Source: Chitinophagaceae bacterium UBA3961
Lineage (GTDB): Bacteria > Bacteroidota > Bacteroidia > Chitinophagales > Chitinophagaceae
Assembly (NCBI GenBank): GCA_002385265.1
Contig: DGDD01000263.1
Location: 1 to 39,480, forward strand
Length of the DNA: 39,480 nucleotides
Direction: 5' to 3'
In this document: piece by piece, positions 1 to 7,487 of the stretch
Layout: the number at the start of each line of letters is the position of its first letter
How positions within the stretch are numbered: position 1 is the first letter of the stretch
Translations under genes and position numbers: made by a program
Notes under the pieces: model-generated
What the model saw: the letters and a program-made list of their open reading frames with translations, nothing else
What the model was told of the DNA's origin: nothing
Database searches by the model: none

Positions 1-1074
1 GTATACTATAGTGTTCGTGAAATTGTAATTCGAGCGATTCTCTTGGCTGATCACCAAAAAGATTTTAAGATAGTTTTATTGAATAGAATTGTTCTTGGAC
101 TTTACGCTTATTTAGGTATCTTTTTCTTTTTCGCTTCACTTGGAGTTCTTAGGTCCGACGGTGCCGCCATCTTTTTTGTTTGCTTCTTAGCCCCTTTAAT
201 CATTTGCGTTTATTTTAATACTTTCTATTTGTTCCCTCGCTTTGAAGCATCAAAAAACCTCGGATTCTGGAAGAAGTTGCTTCGACAGCTTATTTTACCA
301 ACAGCTTTAACCATATTCGTTGGTATTCCCTTTGTTGCTATTGACAGTCATCTGGCCGGACCTGTAATTAGCTTATTGTGGTTGTTTTTGGTAGTTGCAA
401 GCCCGCTGGTTTCATTGGTTGCTTACCAGTTCTACAAAAAACAACTATCTGAAATTTTAGACTTAAAAGAAAGTCTATCCACCACCACCGCCAGTTTACA
501 ATACTTACAAGCACAAGTAAACCCACACTTTCTTTTCAATGCATTAAATAATTTATACGGCGCGTCTATACAAGAAAACGCTCCTTTAACTGGTGAAGGC
601 TTGTTGAATTTGAGCAATATGATGCGTTATCTTCTAGATCAGCAACGCAATAAGTATATTCTGCTCAAAGACGAAGTGGACTTTATTAAATCCTACGTGA
701 ACTTCGAAAAAAAGCGCTGGGAAGGGAATCCCTTGATCAAAATTGAATTGGACATTTCAGCGGAGCATTTACACCAGCAAATTAGCCCCATGCTCATCGT
801 TCCATTTATAGAAAATGCATTTAAGCACGGACTTAGTTTGGAGCAAGAGGTATATATCAAAATCTCCATTCATACTACAGCCGATTCAGTTTACGTAGAA
901 GTCACAAATCCAATTTTAGAAAAAAGCCACAGTGATCCGGAAAAAAATAGCCACGGAATTGGAATCAACAATGTGCGAGAGCGTTTGGAACTACTCTACC
1001 CCAAACAACATGAATTGATCATTCACTCCATTAACCAGCAATTCATTGTTCGATTGCTGATAAAAACAGTATAG
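1..1074 (+). CDS. LytS/YehU-type sensor histidine kinase (5' end possibly outside window)
   Basis: Membrane sensor kinase of the LytS-like His_kinase family, expected to phosphorylate the LytTR regulator encoded two genes downstream. Counting from an in-frame TTG at 43, four hydrophobic segments lie at about residues 10-36, 41-60, 84-100 and 107-128. A short coiled linker follows, then the phospho-acceptor H-box with NPHFLFNALNN (His about 162). The ATP-binding part has the N-box PFIENAFKHG (Asn about 258) and a GIGINNVRERL G-box near residue 305. The frame stays open to base 1 and contains no ATG, so the true start is either the TTG at 43 or upstream of the window. The stop is 2 bp before the next ATG, which implies cotranscription. 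The sensed signal is unknown. Confidence 0.9.
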   Translation, partial: VYYSVREIVIRAILLADHQKDFKIVLLNRIVLGLYAYLGIFFFFASLGVLRSDGAAIFFVCFLAPLIICVYFNTFYLFPRFEASKNLGFWKKLLRQLILPTALTIFVGIPFVAIDSHLAGPVISLLWLFLVVASPLVSLVAYQFYKKQLSEILDLKESLSTTTASLQYLQAQVNPHFLFNALNNLYGASIQENAPLTGEGLLNLSNMMRYLLDQQRNKYILLKDEVDFIKSYVNFEKKRWEGNPLIKIELDISAEHLHQQISPMLIVPFIENAFKHGLSLEQEVYIKISIHTTADSVYVEVTNPILEKSHSDPEKNSHGIGINNVRERLELLYPKQHELIIHSINQQFIVRLLIKTV

Positions 1075-1076
1075 CC

Positions 1077-2573
1077 ATGAAATTTGTATTATTATCAATC
1101 CTGCTAGGAGCGGGACTAGGATCTTATTGTCAAAACTTTTCATTGACGCTTGAATCTAACGACAGCTCTGCTTATCAGTTAATCCCTCTTATTGCAGATC
1201 GAAACTATTCGATTCCTGCAATTGAACTCGGAACAGTTATTTCAAAACCAAAGCATTATTCCATTCCAATTGAAAGAGCTCATTTTGCGCTGCTAAAATC
1301 GGAAGGAAGAGAATTCAGGATCATGATCGCCCCAAACGAAAAACTGGATATCAAAATTGGCCCTACACTTCAATTCTCGGGTTCACTAAAATCAGCCAAC
1401 GAGCTATTACAAAAACTAGGATTTGATTCGATCCCATTTTACCAAAAACTTCATGGAACAGAAAACATTTATCGGAATTTGGGTTACAAGGAACTACTTG
1501 ATCAAGTGCTGGAAGTTCAAATAAAAGAAGTGGAAGTAAAAAAAGCATTGATTCAGAAAACTAAAGTAAAACCCGTTTATAAAGCAATGCTCAGTATGGA
1601 AGTTGAATATCTTGCGCAATGCTACTTATATGATTTAGGAAGAATCGACCTAAGAAATAGTAGTAACCCTGCAACTGATAGCTTCTTGCTAAATGTTATG
1701 AAGTGGCTGCCCATACCATCAGCCGAAACCTTGTCGAATAGTGTATATGGAGGAATGATTACAGATTTTAGAATTCAGTACTCCATTAACAGCATTGCTA
1801 TCGGAAGGAAAAAAGATCCCGAAGCCATGAAAAAAAGAATCAGCGATACTCTGGGACTCTCTTTTGATTCTATCACTAGTTTAATTAACAAATATGGCGA
1901 AAGATATATCGTTGATTGGCTCTATTCGAAAAAGCATTTTAAGCCAAATGTAGCAGAGAAAATACTCTTTAATAAGATCATTGATGCCTACAATGACCAC
2001 TGGAATCACTCGGTTGCATATCTATCTGATGTTTTTCAAAAATCCTATCCTCAGTCTAGTTACCTCGAATATTTAAAATCTTTGAATCGGTCGATTGAAA
2101 TGACTTTAAAAAGCAGCGAGACAAATCTTAATATTCATTTTATATCGGATTCTAGCACTAAGTCATTTGCAAGCCTCTTAGAAAAATACCGTGGCTCTTA
2201 TGTTTATCTGGATTTCTGGGGTACTTGGTGCGGACCATGCAGAATGGAATTTCCTTATGCGAAAAAAATCAAAGAGCGGTATAAGGGAACCGATCTAAAG
2301 TTTGTTTACTTAGATCTAGATGAAGAAGACAAGGATCAATTTTGGAAGAATTTTGTTCGATACAATGGCATGGAAGGCGATCATTATAGATTTAACCGCA
2401 GGGCAATGGAAGATTTTTGGAAACCAATTGAGGCAGCCGGAGGCAAAACGAATCTTTATCCAACCTATGTAATTATTGATCCCCTGGGAAATATCCTGTT
2501 TCCAAATGCAGCACGCCCATCAGAAAAGGAAAAATTGTATGAGCAATTAGATCCATTAATTTTGAAAAAATGA
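1077..2573 (+). CDS. Secreted thioredoxin-fold (TlpA-like) protein with large N-terminal region
   Basis: Predicted periplasmic or outer-envelope thiol-disulfide protein of 498 aa. The N-terminus (MKFVLLSILLGAGLGSYCQ) reads as a signal peptide. The first 350 or so residues are an unrecognised, partly helical region. The C-terminal thioredoxin domain (about 355-498) carries WCGPC with Cys385 and Cys388, and a probable cis-proline at 462 in LYPTYV. This layout is common in Bacteroidota AhpC/TSA or TlpA-like proteins. It is unusual here because the gene lies inside a two-component operon: it starts 2 bp after the kinase and its TGA overlaps the regulator ATG (ATGA). That suggests a role tied to the signalling pair, for example as output or redox input, but this is inference. 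Confidence 0.85.
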   Translation: MKFVLLSILLGAGLGSYCQNFSLTLESNDSSAYQLIPLIADRNYSIPAIELGTVISKPKHYSIPIERAHFALLKSEGREFRIMIAPNEKLDIKIGPTLQFSGSLKSANELLQKLGFDSIPFYQKLHGTENIYRNLGYKELLDQVLEVQIKEVEVKKALIQKTKVKPVYKAMLSMEVEYLAQCYLYDLGRIDLRNSSNPATDSFLLNVMKWLPIPSAETLSNSVYGGMITDFRIQYSINSIAIGRKKDPEAMKKRISDTLGLSFDSITSLINKYGERYIVDWLYSKKHFKPNVAEKILFNKIIDAYNDHWNHSVAYLSDVFQKSYPQSSYLEYLKSLNRSIEMTLKSSETNLNIHFISDSSTKSFASLLEKYRGSYVYLDFWGTWCGPCRMEFPYAKKIKERYKGTDLKFVYLDLDEEDKDQFWKNFVRYNGMEGDHYRFNRRAMEDFWKPIEAAGGKTNLYPTYVIIDPLGNILFPNAARPSEKEKLYEQLDPLILKK

Positions 2574-3220
2574 AAGCACTTAGAACGGTAGCACTTGATG
2601 ATGAGTCAATGGCATTATCGATCATAAAATCGATGGCAGAAGACATTCCTTTTGTAGAATTTAAAGCCCAATTTACGCAGCCCTCGAAAGCTTTAGAATA
2701 CCTGCGTTCAGAAGAAATCGATCTATTGTTTCTAGACATCAAAATGCCGGATATTTCCGGCTTTGAGTTTTTGTCATTGCTCAAAAAAATTCCATTGATC
2801 ATTCTTACTACCGCTTATTCAGAACATGCGGTAAAAGGATTTGAAATTAATGCTGTTGACTATTTGCTCAAACCCTTTTCGAGAGATCGTTTTAGAGAAG
2901 CTTGTACAAAAGCAAAAGAAAGATACCAATGGTTAGAAGGCAGAAGCAGCCAATCGGTTTTTATTAAAAGTGGTTACGAGCAAATAAAACTACAGATCAG
3001 CGATATCTTGTACGTTCAAAGTGCCGGAAACTATGTACAGTTTGTGCTCGACAACGACAAAATATTGTCGCGAATGAGCATGCAAGAAGCAGTAGATTTA
3101 TTAGAGCCATTCAATTTTAGTCGGGTACATCGTTCTTACATTGTATCCAATGAAAAGATCGATCGCAAAGAACGTACCGCAGTATGGATAGGAACACACC
3201 GCATTCCACTTGCCGGTTAA
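2570..3220 (+). CDS. LytR/AlgR-type response regulator (receiver + LytTR DNA-binding domain)
   Basis: Transcription regulator of 216 aa. The receiver domain (about 3-120) shows the acidic pair D10/D11, phospho-acceptor D56 in LLFLDIKMPD, T80/T81 and K101 in the YLLKPF motif. A LytTR DNA-binding domain runs from about 129 to the end, with the typical ILYVQSAGNYVQF and FSRVHRSYIVS segments. The start overlaps the thioredoxin gene by 4 bp, so translation is probably coupled. The protein stops at IPLAG, where family members usually continue for about ten more residues, so the C-terminus is slightly short. Its cognate kinase is most likely the LytS-like protein at the start of the window. Confidence 0.92.
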   Translation: MKALRTVALDDESMALSIIKSMAEDIPFVEFKAQFTQPSKALEYLRSEEIDLLFLDIKMPDISGFEFLSLLKKIPLIILTTAYSEHAVKGFEINAVDYLLKPFSRDRFREACTKAKERYQWLEGRSSQSVFIKSGYEQIKLQISDILYVQSAGNYVQFVLDNDKILSRMSMQEAVDLLEPFNFSRVHRSYIVSNEKIDRKERTAVWIGTHRIPLAG

Positions 3221-3290
3221 GGAACACACGATCGGAATAATAATGGGTTTTCGTTGTATGCTTTTAGAATTACCAGATGATATAAAACAG

Positions 3291-3316
3291 AGAAGCGGCG
3301 GAGAACCGTCGCTTCT
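3291..3316. terminator. Hairpin between convergent LytTR regulator and recA genes
   Basis: An 11-bp stem (AGAAGCGGCGG / CCGTCGCTTCT, one G-T wobble) with an AGAA loop lies between two converging genes. No strong T-run follows on either strand, so it may be a weak bidirectional terminator. Confidence 0.5.
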
Positions 3317-3372
3317 TACTTACTAACCCATCAAAAATTACCGATTTACAACTGACAACGTCAGTACTATTT

Positions 3373-4374
3373 TTACGCGGCTTGCATTTCTTTGAGCTTT
3401 TCGCGAATTTTTGTTTCAATTTCTGTTGCGAGTTCAGGATTGTCGCGCAACAATTGTTTTACAGCTTCTCTACCTTGACCGAGTTTATCGGTATTGTAGC
3501 TGAACCAGCTACCGCTTTTGTTTACGATACCCAATTCAACACCCATATCGATGATCTCACCTGTTTTAGAGATGCCTTCTCCGAATACGATGTCAAATTC
3601 AGCTGCGCGGAATGGAGGAGCTACTTTGTTTTTCACCACTTTTACTTTTACTCTGTTACCAACTGCTTCGTCACCATCTTTAATTTGCGCCATTCTGCGA
3701 ATATCCAAACGAACAGATGCATAGAATTTCAAAGCGTTACCACCGGTTGTTGTTTCGGGGTTTCCGAACATCACTCCAATTTTCTCACGAAGTTGGTTGA
3801 TGAAAATACAAATGGTGTTTGTTTTGCTGATAGTAGCTGTAAGCTTACGCAAAGCCTGGCTCATCAATCGAGCTTGAAGACCCATTTTGCTATCACCCAT
3901 TTCGCCTTCCAATTCACCTTTTGGTACGAGGGCGGCTACTGAGTCGATCACTACTACATCCAACGCTCCTGAAAGAATCAAGCGATCAGCGATTTCCAAT
4001 GCTTGCTCACCATAATCTGGTTGAGAAATCAGAAGATTGTCTACATCTACACCCAATCTTTGAGCGTAAGCACTATCAAAAGCATGTTCCGCATCGATAA
4101 TGGCACACATTCCACCTTTCTTTTGAGCTTCTGCAATTACGTGCGTAGCAATGGTAGTTTTACCAGAAGATTCTGGACCATAAATTTCAATGATTCTGCC
4201 TTTAGGAAATCCGCCAATACCAAGGGCCGCATCCAATCCAATTGAACCTGTAGAAACGATTTCCATTTGGCTTTCTCCCTTCTCATTCATCATCATCACA
4301 CTTCCTTTTCCGAAATCCTTTTCAATCTTATCTATTGTAAGTTTGAGCGCTTTGAGTTTTTCACTGTTAGACAT
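3373..4374 (-). CDS. recA: RecA recombinase
   Basis: DNA-dependent ATPase that forms filaments on single-stranded DNA for homologous recombination and LexA-type self-cleavage. From the ATG at 4374 the protein has 333 aa. It carries the Walker A motif GPESSGKT (66-73), the RecA signature with [14 protein letters not shown], and the usual short acidic/lysine tail ending KLKEMQAA. The frame can be extended seven codons to a TTG at 4395. That TTG falls inside a good TAnnTTTG promoter box, and the family normally starts near [10 protein letters not shown], so the ATG is preferred. The gene is monocistronic, facing a convergent regulator on one side and a divergent DUF4920 gene on the other. Confidence 0.97.
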   Translation of the reverse strand: MSNSEKLKALKLTIDKIEKDFGKGSVMMMNEKGESQMEIVSTGSIGLDAALGIGGFPKGRIIEIYGPESSGKTTIATHVIAEAQKKGGMCAIIDAEHAFDSAYAQRLGVDVDNLLISQPDYGEQALEIADRLILSGALDVVVIDSVAALVPKGELEGEMGDSKMGLQARLMSQALRKLTATISKTNTICIFINQLREKIGVMFGNPETTTGGNALKFYASVRLDIRRMAQIKDGDEAVGNRVKVKVVKNKVAPPFRAAEFDIVFGEGISKTGEIIDMGVELGIVNKSGSWFSYNTDKLGQGREAVKQLLRDNPELATEIETKIREKLKEMQAA

Positions 4375-4392
4375 AGTAGTAAGTTTATTTTT

Positions 4393-4423
4393 CAAATTTA
4401 TTGTAAACCAAAGGTAGGGGAAA
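4393..4423 (-). promoter_or_regulatory. Probable recA promoter (Bacteroidota type)
   Basis: On the minus strand TTTC (4423-4420) is followed after 19 bp by TAAATTTG (4400-4393), an exact match to the Bacteroidota TAnnTTTG box. It leaves 18 nt before the recA ATG at 4374. No SOS-type operator was recognised. Confidence 0.55.
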
Positions 4424-4625
4424 TATTCTTATTCACACTAATAAATTTAGTAAAATACAACTAATTTTTTTGGGGAGGCAATAAGAAAGCCCTGCCGATG
4501 CGACTCAACAGGGCGTCTCACATGAGTAAAAATGGTAAAAAGGACAAGGAAAAGGCTGAAATTTCTGTCGTATACAAATTTAACCTCATCTTAATGGCCT
4601 TACCAATACCACGAACTGGTAGTTT

Positions 4626-4657
4626 TTTGGAAATCGGCTTCGGGCAGCTGATATTTG
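4626..4657 (+). promoter_or_regulatory. Probable promoter of the DUF4920 gene
   Basis: TTTG (4626-4629), a 20-bp spacer and GATATTTG (4650-4657, one mismatch to TAnnTTTG) end 16 nt before the ATG. The rest of the 4396-4673 gap holds only a weak GCCCTG/CAGGGC stem (4489-4514) and no convincing gene. Confidence 0.45.
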
Positions 4658-4673
4658 CTAAAACTATGCGATT

Positions 4674-5144
4674 ATGAAAAAAACCGTTTTATCCCTGCTT
4701 TTTAGCGCTTTTACGGGCTTATTGGCCTTTAGTCAAGAGAAGATAACTCCTGCAGAGGCGGGTGTCACCTATGGCGCCGGAACCACTAATACGAAAACCA
4801 TCCCTGCTGCAGAATTGGAAAAGAAACTAAAAGACGAGAAATACCAAGGTAAGATCACCGGTAAAGTTCTTGAGGTTTGCCAAGAAAGAGGCTGTTGGAT
4901 GAAGGTAGAAACAACCGAAGGAAAATCACTGATGGTAAAATTTAAAGACTATGGTTTTTTCATGCCTCAGAACATCGTTGGTAAGAAAGTAGTATTGGAA
5001 GGCGAAGCTATTGTAAAGGAAGTTTCAGTGAAACAACAACAAGACTATGCACAAGATGCCGGTAAGAGCGAAGAAGAAGTGAAGAAAATAACGAAAGTCA
5101 AAAAAGAATTGCAGTTTATTGCGGCAGGTGTACTGGTTTTATAA
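4674..5144 (+). CDS. Secreted DUF4920 domain protein
   Basis: Exported protein of 156 aa and unknown function. The N-terminus (MKKTVLSLLFSAFTGLLAFSQ) is a clear signal peptide. The rest matches the DUF4920 pattern as I know it: an OB-like beta domain with the conserved CQERGCWM segment (C69, C74) and KFKDYGFFMP. The two cysteines around a Gly/Trp motif suggest a metal or disulfide site, but no activity has been assigned that I can name. It is a single-gene unit with its own promoter and a strong terminator. Confidence 0.85.
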   Translation: MKKTVLSLLFSAFTGLLAFSQEKITPAEAGVTYGAGTTNTKTIPAAELEKKLKDEKYQGKITGKVLEVCQERGCWMKVETTEGKSLMVKFKDYGFFMPQNIVGKKVVLEGEAIVKEVSVKQQQDYAQDAGKSEEEVKKITKVKKELQFIAAGVLVL

Positions 5145-5164
5145 GATCAAGTATTAAAGAAAAG

Positions 5165-5214
5165 TCCCGCTAGTTTCTTTTGGTTCTTACCAAAAGCTGC
5201 TAGCGGGATTTTTT
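5165..5214 (+). terminator. Rho-independent terminator after the DUF4920 gene
   Basis: Outer stem TCCCGCTAG (5165-5173) pairs with CTAGCGGGA (5200-5208), with an inner stem CTTTTGGT/ACCAAAAG, and is followed by TTTTTT (5209-5214). Confidence 0.9.
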
Positions 5215-5241
5215 ATGTTTTTAAGAACCGAAAGTCTATAA

Positions 5242-5274
5242 AATAAAAAAGGGCCCGAATGGAAATTCAGCCCC
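5242..5274 (-). terminator. Probable terminator of the M28 peptidase-uvrB unit
   Basis: Read on the minus strand, GGGGCTGAAT pairs with ATTCGGGCCC around a TTCC loop, with one mismatch and one wobble. TTTTTTATTTT follows. It lies about 160 bp past the uvrB stop. Confidence 0.7.
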
Positions 5275-5405
5275 GTTTTAAAATCCAATATCCTATGAAA
5301 AACCGAGGTAAAACTAAGGGCGATTTTTCAAAAATGCAATAGTCAAGCAAAAAAAGTTCGAATATTTTTTATTGTGCAAACTCGAAAAAAAATCTTTCCG
5401 CTTCC

Positions 5406-5422
5406 CGCTTGAATTTCAAGCG
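5406..5422. repeat. Perfect inverted repeat just after uvrB
   Basis: CGCTTGAA-T-TTCAAGCG is a perfect 8-bp-arm palindrome 13 bp past the uvrB stop. On the minus strand a run of eight T follows about 13 nt later. It could be a first attenuating hairpin or a protein site. The remainder of 5215-5435 holds no gene that I can see. Confidence 0.5.
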
Positions 5423-5435
5423 AATAGAAAATCAT

Positions 5436-7478
5436 TTACCCGGTTTTCATTGTGTCTAATTGTTTTTGTAAAGCAAACATTTCATCTCTTAAACGTGCTG
5501 CTTCCATAAAATCAAGGTCTCGGGCTGCTTTCTCCATTTCTTTTTTGATCTTAGAAATGGCCTTCTCTACCTGAGGAATGGTTTGATAAACTACCTGCTC
5601 TTCCGCGGCTACCGGTACCAATTCTTGATCGCTTACCATTGCATATGGATTGTTAGGGTCAAAACCCTTGATGTCCAACACCGATGTTTGTGCGAATACT
5701 TGTTCTTTTGACTTAATTACTGTTCTAGGAGTGATATTGTGTTCAATATTGTAGGCAATTTGCTTCTCTCTTCTTCTACCGGTCTCGTCAATTGTCTTTT
5801 GCATACTTTCCGTCATCTTATCGGCATAAAAGATCACCAGCCCGTCCACATTACGGGCAGCTCTACCCGCAGTTTGCGTCAACGACTTTTCGTTTCGCAA
5901 AAATCCTTCTTTATCTGCATCCAGAATAGCCACTAATGAAACTTCGGGTAGATCCAATCCTTCCCTTAATAAGTTTACTCCTACCAATACATCTATTTCA
6001 CCCAATCGCAATTGTCTTAATATCTCCACTCGATCCAAGGTATCTACTTCACTGTGAATGTACTTGCTCTTTATATTGATTCGATGCAAATACTTGTCCA
6101 TTTCCTCCGCCATTCGTTTGGTCAGCGTTGTTACCAACACACGGTCACCCTTGGTTACACGCTTATCGATTTCGTCCAATAAATCATCAATTTGATTGTA
6201 GCTCGGTCTAATTTCAATAGGAGGGTCTAATAAACCTGTTGGCCTTACTACTTGTTCCACTACCACCCCACCGCACTTCTCCAATTCATAGTGGTCTGGG
6301 GTAGCAGAAACATAAATGGTTTGATTGAGCATCGACTCAAATTCGTGGAAGTTAAGCGGACGGTTATCAAGGGCCGAAGGCAATCGGAAGCCATAGTCAA
6401 CCAAAACCAGTTTTCTACTCCGGTCTCCTCCATACATACCGCTTACTTGAGGAATGGTTTGATGACTCTCATCAATTACACATAAAAAGTCTTTAGGAAA
6501 ATAATCTAATAAACAGAAGGGTCTGGTACCCGGAGAACGACGATCAAAAAATCGGGAGTAGTTTTCAACTCCATTACAATACCCTAATTCACGAATCATT
6601 TCCAAGTCGAAATTTACACGCTCATTGAGTCGTTGCGCTTCAATATATTTTCCGGTTTTCTTGAAGTATTCCACTTGAGCCGCGCATTCATCTTGAATTT
6701 CATAAATAACTTGCTGCAGCATGTCTTTTGGTGCTAAATACAAGTTAGCCGGGAAAATAGCTGCAGTATCCATCATGCCAATGCGCTTGCCGGTGTTTAC
6801 ATCAAAGCTTTCGATGGATTCAATCTCGTCGCCAAAGAAAGTTATTCGATAACCAAAATCAACATATGGCAAATTGATATCTACTGTGTCACCCTTTACT
6901 CGGAAGCTGCCACGGCCAAATTCTCCCTGACTTCTTGAATACAACGAGTTAACCAAGGCATGTAAAAATCCTTGACGAGATAAAGTCATGCCTTGGTTTA
7001 TACGAATAATTCCGTTCTCATATTCGGTAGGGTTTCCCATACCGTATATACAACTCACAGAAGCAACTACAATAATATCTCTTCTACCACTCAACAATTC
7101 TGAAGTGGCATGTAAGCGAAGTTTATCCAATTCTTCATTAATAGAAAGGTCTTTTTCTATATACGTATCACTTACCGGCATATAGGCTTCCGGTTGATAG
7201 TAATCATAATAACTTACAAAATAGCCAACTGCATTATCCGGAAAGAACTGCTTAAACTCACCGTACAATTGCGCCACCAATGTTTTATTGTGAGTTAAAA
7301 CCAAGGTTGGTTTTTGTACATTCTGAATTACGTTCGCAATGGTAAATGTTTTACCACTACCGGTTACACCCAGTAAGGTTTGATACTTTTCCCCTTCTAT
7401 TAATCCCTTCGTTAGTTCTGCAATAGCGGTGGGTTGATCCCCTGCAGGACTATAAGGCGCCTGTAGTTTAAATGGCAT
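5436..7478 (-). CDS. uvrB: UvrABC system protein B (excinuclease subunit)
   Basis: Damage-verifying helicase-like subunit of nucleotide excision repair, which loads with UvrA and recruits UvrC. The 680 aa match the usual length. Visible parts are the start MPFKLQAPYSPAGDQPTAI, Walker A GVTGSGKT (37-44), the beta-hairpin with YYDYYQPEAY, the helicase segments LLREGLDLPEVSLVAILDAD and QTAGRAARN, and the C-terminal UVR motif (about 640-675, ISKIKKEMEKAARDLDF) that binds UvrC. The ATG lies 9 bp after the stop of the upstream M28 peptidase gene, so both are probably on one transcript even though their roles are unrelated. Confidence 0.98.
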   Translation of the reverse strand: MPFKLQAPYSPAGDQPTAIAELTKGLIEGEKYQTLLGVTGSGKTFTIANVIQNVQKPTLVLTHNKTLVAQLYGEFKQFFPDNAVGYFVSYYDYYQPEAYMPVSDTYIEKDLSINEELDKLRLHATSELLSGRRDIIVVASVSCIYGMGNPTEYENGIIRINQGMTLSRQGFLHALVNSLYSRSQGEFGRGSFRVKGDTVDINLPYVDFGYRITFFGDEIESIESFDVNTGKRIGMMDTAAIFPANLYLAPKDMLQQVIYEIQDECAAQVEYFKKTGKYIEAQRLNERVNFDLEMIRELGYCNGVENYSRFFDRRSPGTRPFCLLDYFPKDFLCVIDESHQTIPQVSGMYGGDRSRKLVLVDYGFRLPSALDNRPLNFHEFESMLNQTIYVSATPDHYELEKCGGVVVEQVVRPTGLLDPPIEIRPSYNQIDDLLDEIDKRVTKGDRVLVTTLTKRMAEEMDKYLHRINIKSKYIHSEVDTLDRVEILRQLRLGEIDVLVGVNLLREGLDLPEVSLVAILDADKEGFLRNEKSLTQTAGRAARNVDGLVIFYADKMTESMQKTIDETGRRREKQIAYNIEHNITPRTVIKSKEQVFAQTSVLDIKGFDPNNPYAMVSDQELVPVAAEEQVVYQTIPQVEKAISKIKKEMEKAARDLDFMEAARLRDEMFALQKQLDTMKTG

Positions 7479-7487
7479 ACAACAATT

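Noticed and set aside
3382..3942. A 186-codon plus-strand frame opposite recA
   Set aside because: It is antisense to a clear recA gene, is rich in Phe, Cys and His, and is a codon-bias shadow.
4489..4514. GCCCTG/CAGGGC stem as a terminator or riboswitch
   Set aside because: The stem is only 6 bp with a 14-nt loop, has no T-run, and matches no riboswitch that I know.
4522..4677. A 51-codon frame overlapping the DUF4920 ATG by ATGA
   Set aside because: It runs through the probable DUF4920 promoter, has a lysine-rich start and no recognisable fold. Chance frame is more likely.
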